Source of the DNA: Polaromonas sp.
Lineage (GTDB): Bacteria; Pseudomonadota; Gammaproteobacteria; Burkholderiales; Burkholderiaceae_C
NCBI RefSeq assembly: GCF_016185115.1
Contig: NZ_JACPOF010000029.1
Location: 400,222 to 464,221, forward strand
DNA: 64,000 nt
Direction of reading: 5' to 3'
Under the pieces are notes generated by a model. The model did no database searches, was not told the origin of the DNA, and worked only from the letters and a program-made list of their open reading frames with translations. Numbering within the stretch: the stretch's first letter is position 1; each line of letters starts with the position of its first letter. A program made the position numbers and the translations under genes. Below are positions 26,491 through 36,453 of this stretch, piece by piece.

Positions 26491-27088
26491 TTTGCGGGGT
26501 TTCAAACGCTGCATTAAGGAAGCCGGATGGTGCCTGCAGCACAGAAGCGCCGCCCAGTTGCCTGTGCGCAGCAAGAAGTTCTTCAAGCCTTGCATCGCGC
26601 ACCATGGGGCCTTGCGGGGAAGCCACGACGAGTACCGCAGGCGTGGATTGATTGACGGCAGGCGCCTGCGCCAGCTGCGCACCAGATGGCGAAGAAATCA
26701 TGGCCACGCTGCTCCACGCAATCGCGGCCACGGCGGTCAGGGATGCAAAGCCTGCGGCAAGTTTCCACCTGAAAATACCGTCATTTGCCGCCGGCTCGCG
26801 GCGCGCGACCTTAAGCGGGGCGGGAACAGGATCCGGCACAGTCCAGGTGCGCTCCTTTTCAAGACGCTCGTTCAGGCGCTGCAGAAAAGCCGGTGAAGAC
26901 CCGCCCGCAGCAAGTGAAGGAGAACGCAGTACGTCGCCAATCATGTGATACATGCCCCAACTGCCGGCAGCGGCGTCATCGTCCTTGCAGGCTTGCAGCA
27001 ACAGCAACAGCTCGTCCTTGTCCAGCTCTCCATCTGCCAGGGCGGAGAGGCGTTCGCAGGTTGTCGGTGGGAATTTAGTGATCTTCAT
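26477..27088 (-). CDS. rseA: Anti-sigma-E factor RseA
   Basis: A 203-residue inner-membrane anti-sigma factor. The cytoplasmic N-terminal domain (ERLSALADGELDKDEL … WGMYHMIGDVLRS) binds the sigma factor; one membrane span (about 132–152, AAGFASLTAVAAIAWSSVAM) leads to a periplasmic tail that RseB contacts. It lies 100 bp downstream of rpoE and overlaps rseB. ATG 27088 is used because the conserved domain starts there; the frame upstream is not family-like. Confidence 0.92.
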   Translation of the reverse strand: MKITKFPPTTCERLSALADGELDKDELLLLLQACKDDDAAAGSWGMYHMIGDVLRSPSLAAGGSSPAFLQRLNERLEKERTWTVPDPVPAPLKVARREPAANDGIFRWKLAAGFASLTAVAAIAWSSVAMISSPSGAQLAQAPAVNQSTPAVLVVASPQGPMVRDARLEELLAAHRQLGGASVLQAPSGFLNAAFETPQNAGR

Positions 27089-27188
27089 GACTGTCTCTCG
27101 CTGCCGGCTTTCGCCGTATTTGTGTGAGGTGGCGCGCTTTTCCTGCCAATGCAACTGTCCGTTTTATCCTGAAAGAAATCCGAGTGGC

Positions 27189-27833
27189 TTACCAACGCTT
27201 GCCGGACTGATTTTCAAGCAAGGGTTTTACTTTTTCCGATATCGCTTCACGTGCCCGGAAAATCCGGGACCGCACTGTCCCTATCGGACAATTCATGGCT
27301 TCCGATATTTCCTCGTAGCTCAATCCTTCGATTTCCCGCAAGGTAATTGCCTGCCTCAACTCTTCCGGCAATGCCTCCATGGCGGCATTGACCATCTCCG
27401 CAATTTCCTTGCTGGCGAGCACGGCGTCAGGCGTTTCCGAGCTGGTTAGTTCGTTTTCCAGCGGGGAAGTTTCATCACTTTCGTCGCTTTGTCCGGATTT
27501 GAACGAATTTTCAGACACCGTGGGGTCCCGCTTGAGGTCCATCAGGGCCTTTTTGGCCGTATTTACTGCAATACGGTACAGCCAGGTATAAAACTGGGCT
27601 TCGCCGCGGAACTGGGCCATCGCCCGGTACGCGCGAATAAAGGTTTCCTGCGCGATGTCCTCGACCAGGTCCACATCGCGCACCATACGCCCTATCAGAC
27701 GCTGAATGCGCCTTTCGTACTTGATCACCAGCAGTTCAAACGCCTTCTGGTCACCCGCCACCGTGCGCTCGACCAGCATGGCATCGCTGTCCACGGCTTT
27801 GACCGGCTCTGCCGGGGTGACGTCTTCAGTCAT
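27189..27833 (-). CDS. rpoE: RNA polymerase sigma factor RpoE (ECF, AlgU-type)
   Basis: A 214-residue ECF sigma factor. Region 2 (YERRIQRLIGRMVRD … EDIAQETFIRAYRAM) and region 4 (LPEELRQAITLREIEGLSY … GTVRSRIFRARE) are intact. Between them is an acidic linker (about residues 105–133) longer than in the E. coli protein. It directs the envelope-stress regulon and is held by RseA encoded next. Its ATG overlaps the stop of the upstream hypothetical gene by 4 bp. Confidence 0.96.
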   Translation of the reverse strand: MTEDVTPAEPVKAVDSDAMLVERTVAGDQKAFELLVIKYERRIQRLIGRMVRDVDLVEDIAQETFIRAYRAMAQFRGEAQFYTWLYRIAVNTAKKALMDLKRDPTVSENSFKSGQSDESDETSPLENELTSSETPDAVLASKEIAEMVNAAMEALPEELRQAITLREIEGLSYEEISEAMNCPIGTVRSRIFRAREAISEKVKPLLENQSGKRW

Positions 27834-28333
27834 TGTTTTGTCTGTATGGAAGCGGCATCTGCATGGCCCGATACTGCCACAGCGCGGGAGCTACCCGCAT
27901 ACCTGCCCGGAGAAAAAAGCGCACGCCGAAAGTCCAGCCAACGCTCGGGGAAAGCGCTACGCTCACACCAGACACACGCACTCCTTTGAGTGTCGCACTG
28001 CATTCTGAGCAGCAGCAGGTCCTGAAAATCAGCGATCACCGAGATACGCTGTTCGGCGATCCCCGACTGATAACCCACGCCTTCCCGGCGCCAGGATTGC
28101 CCATCCCAGACTATTTGCCCGACTTCCGTTTTTTTCCATCCGGCGAGAGCAGCAAGTCCAGCGCCTGCAAGTGCCACGACAGACAGGACAACATGCCAAC
28201 GTGCTTGCTGGCCAGAATACAGCCAGCACAAGGTTGCCAGGGCGCCAGCACACCACAAACCGGCAAGCAGCAAGGCCTGGAAACGCGAACGCCCCAGCGG
28301 ATACACAACCGGCGGGGCGCTATGTGCAATCAA
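27830..28333 (-). CDS. Hypothetical membrane protein coupled to rpoE (YgfX-like layout)
   Basis: A 167-residue protein with two adjacent hydrophobic segments near the N-terminus (about 18–42 and 48–66) followed by a basic soluble part containing DGQSWRREG and WCERSAFPERWLDFRRALF. The layout, two short spans then a WR-rich domain, recalls YgfX/CptA proteins, but I cannot claim orthology. The start is a TTG at 28333 with no good Shine–Dalgarno, so the N-terminus is uncertain. It overlaps rpoE by 4 bp (ATGA), implying co-translation with the sigma factor. Confidence 0.65.
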   Translation of the reverse strand: MIAHSAPPVVYPLGRSRFQALLLAGLWCAGALATLCWLYSGQQARWHVVLSVVALAGAGLAALAGWKKTEVGQIVWDGQSWRREGVGYQSGIAEQRISVIADFQDLLLLRMQCDTQRSACVWCERSAFPERWLDFRRALFSPGRYAGSSRAVAVSGHADAASIQTKQ

Positions 28334-28384
28334 GGCAGCTTGCGTGTGGATGATCAGGCAATCTGTATCTTTGACACACGTCCG

Positions 28385-29629
28385 TCAGACGCGCTTGAAG
28401 ACCAGTGTGCCGTTGGTACCGCCGAAGCCGAAGTTGTTCTTGACCGCGAATTCAAGCTTCGCGTCACGCGCCGTGTTCGCACAGTAATCAAGATCGCACT
28501 CGGGATCCTGGTTAAAGATGTTGATGGTGGGCGGGATCTTCTGGTGATGCAGGGAGAGCACCGTGAATACCGACTCGATACCTCCTGCGCCGCCCAAAAG
28601 GTGCCCGGTCATGGACTTTGTGGAACTGACCACGAGATTTTTCGAATGGTCGCCGAAAGCGGCCTTGATGGCATTCGTCTCATTGAGGTCGCCCAGTGGC
28701 GTCGATGTACCGTGCGCGTTGAGATACTGGACCTCGTCCGCATTCACACCAGCATTTTTCAGGGCCATGGCCATGGAGCGGCGGGGGCCGTCAATGTCAG
28801 GTGCCGTCATGTGGAAAGCATCTGCACTCATGCCGAAGCCGGTGAGCTCTGCATAGATTTTTGCCCCACGCGCTTTGGCGTGCTCGTACTCTTCGAGCAC
28901 CATCACGCCGCCACCCTCGCCAAGTACAAACCCATCGCGATCCTTGTCCCATGGGCGCGATGCTGTTTTTGGATCGTCGTTGCGCGTTGACAGCGCGCGT
29001 GCCGCAGCGAAACCGCCGATTCCGAGCGGCGACACAGTGGCTTCGGCACCGCCGGCAACCATCACGTCGCAATCGCCGTATTCGATCATGCGGGCCGACA
29101 GGCCAATGGAGTGCAGGCCGGTGGTACAGGCCGTGACCACCGCCACATTGGGACCCCTGAAGCCAAATTTGATGGACACATGACCCGAAATCATGTTGAT
29201 GATGGACGCCGGCACAAAAAACGGGGAAATACGGCGTGGACCCCGATTCACCAGTTCCCCGTGCATTTCCTCGATCAGCGGCAGGCCGCCTATGCCAGAG
29301 CCGATGTTGCAGCCAATACGCGTAGCCATTTCGCCGTCAAGCGCCTCGCCGGTCGGCAACCCGCTGTCAGCTACGGCCTGGAAAGCAGCCGCCAGTCCCA
29401 GGTGAATGAAGCGGTCCATGTGGCGCGCTTCTTTCTCAGGGATGTAATCGGCAATATTGAAGCCTTTGACTTCACCGGCAAATTTGCAGGCGAAGGCGCT
29501 GGCGTCAAACCGGGTAATCAGGTCAATGCCGGAATTCCCGGCCAGAAGATTGGACCAGGATTCAGCAACCGTATTGCCTACGGGGCTGACACAGCCCAGA
29601 CCTGTCACAACGACACGACGACGACTCAT
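28385..29629 (-). CDS. fabF: Beta-ketoacyl-ACP synthase II
   Basis: A 414-residue condensing enzyme that elongates acyl-ACP with malonyl-ACP. The nucleophile Cys168 lies in [13 protein letters not shown], with the two His in [11 protein letters not shown] and [12 protein letters not shown], and the C-terminal [14 protein letters not shown]. It is 88 bp downstream of acpP, with hairpins between them. Length and motifs are canonical. Confidence 0.97.
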   Translation of the reverse strand: MSRRRVVVTGLGCVSPVGNTVAESWSNLLAGNSGIDLITRFDASAFACKFAGEVKGFNIADYIPEKEARHMDRFIHLGLAAAFQAVADSGLPTGEALDGEMATRIGCNIGSGIGGLPLIEEMHGELVNRGPRRISPFFVPASIINMISGHVSIKFGFRGPNVAVVTACTTGLHSIGLSARMIEYGDCDVMVAGGAEATVSPLGIGGFAAARALSTRNDDPKTASRPWDKDRDGFVLGEGGGVMVLEEYEHAKARGAKIYAELTGFGMSADAFHMTAPDIDGPRRSMAMALKNAGVNADEVQYLNAHGTSTPLGDLNETNAIKAAFGDHSKNLVVSSTKSMTGHLLGGAGGIESVFTVLSLHHQKIPPTINIFNQDPECDLDYCANTARDAKLEFAVKNNFGFGGTNGTLVFKRV

Positions 29630-29639
29630 TCAGTGATCC

Positions 29640-29715
29640 TGAAAAATACCCGGAAACCGTTTGAAAGGCGTTCCGGGTTTTGTGGCGGAGTGTTCCGGGG
29701 GCAAAAAGCCCCGGA
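29640..29715 (-). terminator. Hairpins between acpP and fabF
   Basis: On the minus strand TCCGGGG/CCCCGGA (about 29694–29715) and then CCCGGAA…TTCCGGG followed by TATTTTT (about 29643–29679). They look like attenuating or processing hairpins that would raise acpP transcript over fabF. Function is inferred. Confidence 0.5.
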
Positions 29716-29717
29716 CA

Positions 29718-30008
<291 letters not shown>

Positions 30009-30115
30009 TCATCTCTAAGCATCTGGCCGGACGGAGACAAACCGGCGTCGATTTCCTGTGTTTTACCACCGCCGACTTACTGCAAGTACGGCGTTTGCTC
30101 AAACGGCATGTCGGC

Positions 30116-30862
30116 TTACATGTACATGCCACCGTTGACGTGAATTTCCTGGCCCGTGATGTAAGCCGCCTGCGGGCTGCCCACAAAAGCGACGGCATGC
30201 GCAATATCCTGGGGCTTCCCAAGATGACCCAGCGGTATCTGGCCCAGCAGGGCTTTTTGCTGCTCTTCCGGCAGTTTGGCTGTCATGTCGGTCTCGATGA
30301 ATCCTGGCGCAATGCAGTTCACCGTGATGTTGCGTGACCCAAGCTCCCTGGCAAGCGCCCGCGTCATGCCAGCGACTCCAGCCTTGGCCGCAGCGTAATT
30401 CGATTGCCCCGCGTTGCCCGAAGCGCCAACCACCGAGGTAATGCTGATGATGCGGCCATAACGTTGCTTCATCATGGTGCGCATCACGGCACGGCTCATG
30501 CGGAAGACAGCCTTGAGGTTCGTGTCCATCACCGCGTCCCAATCGTCATCCTTCAGGCGCATGGCCAGCATGTCACGAGTAATGCCCGCATTGTTGACCA
30601 GAACCTGCAGACCGCCATGCTCCTTGACGATGGCATCAATCAGCGCTTCAGCAGCCACGGCATCGTTCACGTTGAGGTTTTTGCCCGAGCAACCCGGAAA
30701 TGCAGCCAGCGCCTGGCTTATTTTTGCAGCGCCTTCATCGCTGGTTGCGGTACCGATCACTTTCAGACCCTTTTGGGCCAGTTCAAGCGCAATCGCCGCA
30801 CCTATCCCCCGCGAAGCACCCGTGACAAGTGCGACTTGCCCCTCAAACTTTATTTCACTCAT
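30116..30862 (-). CDS. fabG: 3-oxoacyl-ACP reductase
   Basis: A 248-residue short-chain dehydrogenase using NADPH to reduce beta-ketoacyl-ACP. The cofactor motif GASRGIGAAIA is at residues 16–26, then NNAGITRD, the catalytic Ser in SVVGASGNAGQ and YAAAK with Tyr and Lys. Its start overlaps the fabD stop by 4 bp (ATGA). Confidence 0.97.
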   Translation of the reverse strand: MSEIKFEGQVALVTGASRGIGAAIALELAQKGLKVIGTATSDEGAAKISQALAAFPGCSGKNLNVNDAVAAEALIDAIVKEHGGLQVLVNNAGITRDMLAMRLKDDDWDAVMDTNLKAVFRMSRAVMRTMMKQRYGRIISITSVVGASGNAGQSNYAAAKAGVAGMTRALARELGSRNITVNCIAPGFIETDMTAKLPEEQQKALLGQIPLGHLGKPQDIAHAVAFVGSPQAAYITGQEIHVNGGMYM

Positions 30863-31809
30863 GCCAGCATTCCTTTCACTTCGGCCAGGGAGGCCGGATC
30901 AAACAGCGGCGCACCGGTCAATTCAGGATCAATACGTTTTACCAGCCCTGCCAGCACCTTGCCGGGGCCACATTCAACAATCGTGGTCACGCCGCGGGCC
31001 TTGATGGCCTGGACGCATTCAACCCAGCGCACCGGGCCAAACGCCTGGCGATAGAGGGCTTCACGGATTCCGTCTGCATCGGCGGCTACTGCAACGTCGA
31101 TGTTATTGACCAGCGGAATTTGTGGCGCGGCAAAAGCCACGCCCTTCAGCTTTTCCTTCAGCTTCTCTGCCGCCGGCTTCATGAGGGTGGAGTGAAAAGG
31201 CGCAGAAACCGGTAGAGGCAAGGCGCGTTTTGCGCCGTTTGCCTTGAGGATTTCACAGGCCTTTTCAACTGCAGCCTTGCTGCCGGCAATCACGGTCTGA
31301 CCGGGGTCGTTGAAATTGACGGCTTCGACAATCTCCGATGTGCCTGCGCCAAAAACAGCGGTAGCTTCCGCGCAACCCGCAATGACTCTGGCGGCATCCA
31401 TGCCCAGTATGGCGGCCATTGCACCGGTACCGACAGGCACGGCATCCTGCATGGCCTGGGCGCGAAAACGAACCAGTGGTGCAGCCTGCGCCAAAGTCAG
31501 CACACCAGAGGCTACCAGTGCTGAATATTCGCCAAGGGAGTGGCCAGCGACGACCGATGGTGCAGAACCTGTCTCGGCCATCCAGACACGATAGGCGGCA
31601 ACAGCAGAAACCAGCATCACGGGCTGCGTGTTCGTGGTCAGCGCGAGGGCTTCTTTCGGGCCCTCCCTGATCAGCAGGGCAACATCTTCGCCAAGGGCAT
31701 CAGATGCTTCGGCCAGGGTTTGGGTCACCACAGGATGGTCACTCCATGCATCGAGCATGCCTACCGACTGGGAACCCTGCCCGGGAAAAACAAAAGCAAA
31801 CGGTTTCAA
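30859..31809 (-). CDS. fabD: Malonyl-CoA:ACP transacylase
   Basis: A 316-residue acyltransferase that loads malonate on ACP. Catalytic Ser91 is in AGHSLGEYSAL, the N-terminal FVFPGQGSQ is canonical, and the catalytic His is in VSAPFHS. I assign a TTG start at 31809: GGAG lies 7 bp upstream, and no ATG or GTG gives the family N-terminus. The longer reading frame upstream overlaps the membrane-protein gene. Confidence 0.95.
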   Translation of the reverse strand: MKPFAFVFPGQGSQSVGMLDAWSDHPVVTQTLAEASDALGEDVALLIREGPKEALALTTNTQPVMLVSAVAAYRVWMAETGSAPSVVAGHSLGEYSALVASGVLTLAQAAPLVRFRAQAMQDAVPVGTGAMAAILGMDAARVIAGCAEATAVFGAGTSEIVEAVNFNDPGQTVIAGSKAAVEKACEILKANGAKRALPLPVSAPFHSTLMKPAAEKLKEKLKGVAFAAPQIPLVNNIDVAVAADADGIREALYRQAFGPVRWVECVQAIKARGVTTIVECGPGKVLAGLVKRIDPELTGAPLFDPASLAEVKGMLA

Positions 31810-31859
31810 ATATTTTCTCCAATGATCAGTGCGCCGCAAGGCCGCGCTGAATTTTATCG

Positions 31860-32504
31860 TTACCCATTCAGTGCAAGCGCCTTGCCGGGTACTGGTTTTC
31901 CGCGCTGGCGCAGCCTGGTGACGCCAGCCCGCAGACACTCCACAAAGGCGCTTGCCGCCAGCCAGGGGTCCATCAGGTAATCCCACAGGTTGGTGGACTC
32001 CATCAACCCTGCGGCCCATGCCAGCAGGGCCGCTGAAACAAGCAAGGGCAGCAGCTTCAGCCCCTGCAACCAGAAGGCGGCGCAGAGAACAAACAGGACC
32101 AGCAGCATTGCAGCCGATCCAAAACCCGGTCTGTAAGTATCAAGGTCGCCCCAACCCAGCGCGGCCGGATAGAGCAGCAACGCTGCGGCTGCAACAGCCA
32201 CAAAAACGGATGTACTTTCAGATCGGGCCAGCATGGGTAAACCCCGCAGACGCCGTACCAGCGCCACGCATGCCAACAGCACCAGGGTCACACTCAAATC
32301 GGAGCTTACACCGCGTATATAGGCAAGAGCCGGAATATGTGCCGGCCCGACCGGCAGGCACAAGGCTATAAAAATAACCGCAAGCACCCAGCGCATCCAT
32401 ACCTTAAACACCTGACCACGACACAACAGGCGCGCGCACGCGGCGCACAACACAAGGTTGATGCCCAGCATTGCGACAAGATCAGTCATGGGTGGCAGTT
32501 GCAT
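31860..32504 (-). CDS. Polytopic membrane protein of unknown function
   Basis: A 214-residue protein with about six predicted membrane spans (roughly residues 5–28, 36–55, 68–87, 101–120, 134–152 and 154–175) and a basic C-terminal tail (TRLRQRGKPVPGK). I do not recognise a family. Its ATG (32504) has AGAGGA 5 bp upstream and lies just inside the gap after the sialidase-like gene (stop at 32516), so the two are co-translated. Together they interrupt the fabH–fabD order. Membrane location suggests it partners the anchored sialidase-like protein. Confidence 0.75.
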   Translation of the reverse strand: MQLPPMTDLVAMLGINLVLCAACARLLCRGQVFKVWMRWVLAVIFIALCLPVGPAHIPALAYIRGVSSDLSVTLVLLACVALVRRLRGLPMLARSESTSVFVAVAAAALLLYPAALGWGDLDTYRPGFGSAAMLLVLFVLCAAFWLQGLKLLPLLVSAALLAWAAGLMESTNLWDYLMDPWLAASAFVECLRAGVTRLRQRGKPVPGKALALNG

Positions 32505-32515
32505 CAATTTCCTCT

Positions 32516-33841
32516 TCAATTGGCGACAAGCGCCGCCTGCGAAGGATCAAGGCGCACATGCTTGATGCGTGTGCGGTGCCACGTGTAAACCAGATGAAGG
32601 TAGCCATCCCGGGTCTGCAACAGATAGGGGTATGAATATTCCTGCGCGCAATTTTCGGCGCCGCACAACTGGCGGCGTGCGCTGGCGACGTACGCACTTG
32701 TTTGCGTTTCATTGGTACCCGCAGCTTTCAGCTCATCACCCAGGAGTCGTTCATAAGCTGCCATGGACGGCGCCGCCTGCTGTAGCAATCCCCCTTCCAC
32801 AAGGCGGGGAGCGACGCCGTCAAAACTGCCGCCCTTGTCAGCCCCCAGCAAGGCCAGGGATTGCCTTCCTGTAGCCGACGGATTCAGCGCCAGCCACTGA
32901 CGCCCATCCTGACCGGCCAATCCGGCCAGCGCGGAATCGGGGTTGGGCAGGCTGGTGGCGCGCGCGGCCGACCATGTCCTGCCTGCATCCGCAGTAACAG
33001 ATGTCATGACCTTGCCGCCCTGCCCTGCCCGCATATACGCAGTCGCATGCACAGCATCCGTCGCCAGCAGGACCGGTTGAAGGCTGGTGTGGCTTGCGGG
33101 AATTCTGGTTTTATCAAGCACCTCGCCCTGGAGGCCCATACGAAGCACCTCGCCAAACTTGGTCACAAACTCGTGATAGACAGGCAGGCTCAACTGGCCG
33201 TCAGACATCAGCACAGGCGCACCCTTGACCAGCGTGCTGACATTGAGAAAAGGCGAGGTCACCAGACGTTTCGGCGGGCTCCAGGTTATGCCTTCGTCGG
33301 TAGACCGTGACCAAGTAATGGCGCTGCCGGCCCAGCCGCCAAGCGACACATTGACCATCCAGAGCGATAGCGAGCCATCGGGCGCACGCGCAATCACAGG
33401 GTTGCCCAGCTTTTTCACGTAGCGCCAGAGCCCCGCCTGGATTTGCTGACGGTTGAACACAGTGCTTTCCGGTAACCAGCGCTGGCTTGCAGAGTCCATG
33501 ACCGCGGTCTGGATCGTGACATCGCCCGCACCTTCGCGCGACCCGGCAAACCAGACCGCGCGCAAGTCACCATTTTTCAGTTCGACCAGGGAAGCTGCAT
33601 GCACAGCCTGCCCCGGTTGCGAGGAAACAAACTGCGCGTCATATTTGAGATTTCCGCCTGCTATCGGGGCAGACAAAACTGGCGCAGCAACCGCCGCCGG
33701 CCTGGAAGCGACAGCAAAATCAGCAGCAGGTACGCGCCTCCAGATTTTCCATCCGGCCGCCCCAAAAGCCAGCACGATAAAAAGTATAAAAAGTGCTTGA
33801 TAACGCCCCGAAACTGGAAAATTCAGGCGGCCGTTTGTCAT
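32516..33841 (-). CDS. Sialidase-like (BNR/Asp-box) membrane-anchored protein
   Basis: A 441-residue protein with one N-terminal membrane anchor (about 13–33) and a long periplasmic domain. Two Asp-box motifs are visible, SRSTDEGITW (178–187) and SVTADAGRTW (281–290), plus weaker repeats, as expected for a six-bladed sialidase-type propeller; FAGSREGAGD near 98–107 and the final WHRTRIKHVRL contribute arginines that could form part of the triad. Proteins of this group are called predicted neuraminidases (COG4692-like), but activity on sialic acid is not shown, and the substrate may be another glycan. It lies 33 bp after fabH in the fab operon. Confidence 0.75.
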   Translation of the reverse strand: MTNGRLNFPVSGRYQALFILFIVLAFGAAGWKIWRRVPAADFAVASRPAAVAAPVLSAPIAGGNLKYDAQFVSSQPGQAVHAASLVELKNGDLRAVWFAGSREGAGDVTIQTAVMDSASQRWLPESTVFNRQQIQAGLWRYVKKLGNPVIARAPDGSLSLWMVNVSLGGWAGSAITWSRSTDEGITWSPPKRLVTSPFLNVSTLVKGAPVLMSDGQLSLPVYHEFVTKFGEVLRMGLQGEVLDKTRIPASHTSLQPVLLATDAVHATAYMRAGQGGKVMTSVTADAGRTWSAARATSLPNPDSALAGLAGQDGRQWLALNPSATGRQSLALLGADKGGSFDGVAPRLVEGGLLQQAAPSMAAYERLLGDELKAAGTNETQTSAYVASARRQLCGAENCAQEYSYPYLLQTRDGYLHLVYTWHRTRIKHVRLDPSQAALVAN

Positions 33842-33874
33842 GTTCGGCCCAACTGATGGGGAGAGGCGGCCATC

Positions 33875-34852
33875 TCAAAAATTGAGAAGCACCGCACCCC
33901 AGGTGAAGCCACCGCCTACGCCTTCCAGCATGAGAGTGTCCCCTTTTTTGATCTTGCCGCTGCGCACCGAAGCGTCCAGTGCCAACGGTATGGACGCCGC
34001 AGAGGTGTTGCCATGCTGGTCCACAGTGACGATGAGTTTTTCAGGCGGCAACTTCAGCTTTTTGGCCGTGCTTTGCATGATGCGGATGTTGGCCTGATGG
34101 GGAATCAGCCAGTCAATATCGGCGTCGGTCATGTTGGCCTTGGCCAGCGTGGCGCGGGCAGCACTCTCGAGCACACCCACAGCCAGCTTGAACACGGCCT
34201 GGCCGTCCATCTTGAGCAGTGCGTCGCCCACAACCTTGCCGCCCGACACATTGCCCGGTACGCAAAGAATGCCGACATGCCTGCCGTCGGCGTGGAGGTC
34301 GCTGGCGAGAATGCCAGGGGTGTCGGAGGCTTCAAGCACGACTGCACCGGCGCCATCACCAAACAGCACGCAGGTGGTGCGATCTGAGAAATCAAGGATG
34401 CGCGAGAACACTTCGGCGCCTATGACCAGCGCCTTGCTGGCGGAGCCGGTTTTGATCATGGCATCGGCAATCGTCAGCGCATAGACAAACCCGCTGCAAA
34501 CGGCCTGTACGTCAAATGCGGCGCAACCGGCTATGCCCAGCTTGTTCTGCAAGATACAGGCTGCTGACGGAAACACCATGTCAGGCGTGGACGTGGCGAC
34601 GATGATGAGGTCAATGTCGGATGGCTGCAAGCCGGCTGCATCAATGGCGCGCTTTGCCGCCTCGACGCCGAGATCGCTGCTGGACACATCGGGCGCGGCG
34701 AAATGGCGTGCATGGATGCCGGTGCGCTCCACTATCCATTCGTCAGAAGTTTCAACGCCTTTGGCGGCCAGTTCGGCTGCAAGGTCTGCATTGCTCAGGC
34801 GCCTCGGCGGGAGAAAGCTGCCGGTGCCAGTGATGCGTGAATATTGGGCCAT
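33875..34852 (-). CDS. fabH: Beta-ketoacyl-ACP synthase III
   Basis: A 325-residue initiating condensing enzyme that joins acetyl-CoA and malonyl-ACP. Catalytic Cys119 is in [14 protein letters not shown], His in PHQANIRIM and Asn in QHGNTSAAS. It is 11 bp downstream of plsX. Motifs and length are typical, with no disruption by the two genes that follow. Confidence 0.97.
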   Translation of the reverse strand: MAQYSRITGTGSFLPPRRLSNADLAAELAAKGVETSDEWIVERTGIHARHFAAPDVSSSDLGVEAAKRAIDAAGLQPSDIDLIIVATSTPDMVFPSAACILQNKLGIAGCAAFDVQAVCSGFVYALTIADAMIKTGSASKALVIGAEVFSRILDFSDRTTCVLFGDGAGAVVLEASDTPGILASDLHADGRHVGILCVPGNVSGGKVVGDALLKMDGQAVFKLAVGVLESAARATLAKANMTDADIDWLIPHQANIRIMQSTAKKLKLPPEKLIVTVDQHGNTSAASIPLALDASVRSGKIKKGDTLMLEGVGGGFTWGAVLLNF

Positions 34853-34863
34853 TAATTTTTATG

Positions 34864-35976
34864 TCAGTGCGTCAAGGTTGAGGCGACCAGCTCCGGCATG
34901 GGGCTGGACCCTGGCGTCAACGCATCATCTGCAAGCGGAGCCCTGGCTGCAGAGAGCAGGGGCTCGGCTCTGGCGATGCGCTCACGAACCCGCTCAAGCA
35001 GGTTGTTACGAGCCGCATCATAAGCGCGATTGAGCGCCCGCTCAAAAGCGAAAGCATCGGCAGAACCATGACTCTTGAACACCAGGCCCTGCAGACCGAG
35101 CAATGCTGCGCCGTTGTAACGCCTGTGATCTACGCGATTTTTAAATGCAGTTAGCACGGGATAAGCAACGATGGCTGCAATTTTCGTGAAGATATTGCGT
35201 GAAAACTCGGCCTTGATAAAACCGCCAATCATGCTTGCCAGCCCTTCGCTGGCTTTCAGGGCGACATTGCCAACGAACCCGTCACATACCACGATATCGG
35301 TCGTCCCCTTGAAAATGTCATTGCCCTCGACATTTCCGTAAAAATTCAAATCGCCGGAGTTCGCCGCAGATCGCAGCAATTCACCTGCTTTTTTAATGAC
35401 TTCACTGCCTTTTATGGCCTCTTCGCCAATATTGAGAAGGCCGACACGGGGTGTGGGGTTGCTGGTGATGGCCGCGACCAGGGCCGAACCCATGACTGCA
35501 AACTGCAGCAGGTGATCTTCGGTGCAGTCAACATTGGCGCCAAGGTCCAGCACGGTCGTGGCGCCACCCAGGGCATTTGGCAGCTGCGTGGCAATGGCCG
35601 GACGGTCGATGCCATCCATTGTTTTGAGCACGTAGCGCGCAATTGCCATCAATGCGCCGGTGTTGCCGGCAGATACCGCCGCCTGTGCGGCACCGTCCTT
35701 GACCTGATTGATCGCCAGGCGCATGGATGAATTCTTCTTGCGGCGGAGGGCGATTTCAATCGGGTCGTCCATGGTGACGACCTCGCTGGCCGTAACAACC
35801 TGGCAGCGCGGGTTGGCTTGCAGTGCGGCAAATTGCGGGTGTGCGGCCAGCACTTCAGGCTGGCCAACGACGATCACCGCCGCGTCGGGGTGTCCATCAA
35901 GAAACGCCAGGCTGGCAGGAATGGTCACCGACGGACCGATATCCCCACCCATGGCATCAACAGCAATCCTGATCAT
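34864..35976 (-). CDS. plsX: Phosphate acyltransferase PlsX
   Basis: A 370-residue peripheral membrane enzyme converting acyl-ACP to acyl-phosphate for phospholipid synthesis. [17 protein letters not shown] at the start, [15 protein letters not shown] and [13 protein letters not shown] are characteristic. It has a C-terminal extension of about 25 residues (ending [14 protein letters not shown]) beyond the usual length. It follows rpmF after an 87-bp gap that contains an attenuator-like hairpin. Confidence 0.97.
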   Translation of the reverse strand: MIRIAVDAMGGDIGPSVTIPASLAFLDGHPDAAVIVVGQPEVLAAHPQFAALQANPRCQVVTASEVVTMDDPIEIALRRKKNSSMRLAINQVKDGAAQAAVSAGNTGALMAIARYVLKTMDGIDRPAIATQLPNALGGATTVLDLGANVDCTEDHLLQFAVMGSALVAAITSNPTPRVGLLNIGEEAIKGSEVIKKAGELLRSAANSGDLNFYGNVEGNDIFKGTTDIVVCDGFVGNVALKASEGLASMIGGFIKAEFSRNIFTKIAAIVAYPVLTAFKNRVDHRRYNGAALLGLQGLVFKSHGSADAFAFERALNRAYDAARNNLLERVRERIARAEPLLSAARAPLADDALTPGSSPMPELVASTLTH

Positions 35977-36010
35977 GAAAAGACCGGTGCCAGCGAAAAG
36001 TTAGCGCCTG

Positions 36011-36045
36011 GAGAAAAAGAAAGGCCCGCAGGATGAGTGCGGGCC
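36011..36045 (-). terminator. Attenuator-like terminator between rpmF and plsX
   Basis: On the minus strand GGCCCGCA and TGCGGGCC pair across a 7-nt loop, followed by TTTCTTTTTC. This would partly separate the highly expressed yceD–rpmF transcript from plsX–fab. Confidence 0.65.
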
Positions 36046-36063
36046 AGTACGTGAAGCGATGAC

Positions 36064-36246
36064 TTACGCTTCAGATTTGGTTTTCAGCACCTTGCGGCCA
36101 CGGTAGAAACCGGTGGGGCTGATGTGGTGGCGCAGGTGGGTTTCGCCGGTGGTGGATTCCACTGCGATGCCTGGCACGGTCAGTGCATTGTGCGAGCGGT
36201 GCATGCCGCGCTTGGAAGGTGACTTTTTGTTCTGTTGGACGGCCAT
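36064..36246 (-). CDS. rpmF: 50S ribosomal protein L32
   Basis: A 60-residue basic ribosomal protein starting [20 protein letters not shown], with the typical [14 protein letters not shown] end. The zinc Cys quartet of some L32 proteins is absent, as is normal in this group. ATG 36246 is preceded by AGGAGCG, a good Shine–Dalgarno. A longer in-frame extension is not L32-like. Confidence 0.97.
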   Translation of the reverse strand: MAVQQNKKSPSKRGMHRSHNALTVPGIAVESTTGETHLRHHISPTGFYRGRKVLKTKSEA

Positions 36247-36453
36247 GATCCGCTCCTGAGGGGGTATAGGGTTGGTAAAAAGCGAACCAGATATCCGATC
36301 ATGAGTGGGCGGGGTTGTATGGACCACCTGCCAGTCATCACGAGACCAGTACGCGAAGCCTTTGATTATAGCCTGAGAAGCGCTGTCTGGCCAATGCCCT
36401 TGATCCGGACACGAGCGGCAAACCCCTGGAGCTCAAAAATCCAAACAAAAGTA
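36247..36453 (-). promoter_or_regulatory. Gap between yceD and rpmF
   Basis: 207 bp without a gene. Only the rpmF Shine–Dalgarno is clear. The AT-rich part next to yceD (about 36440–36470) is inconclusive. A separate rpmF promoter is likely given the size, but I cannot place it. Confidence 0.3.
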
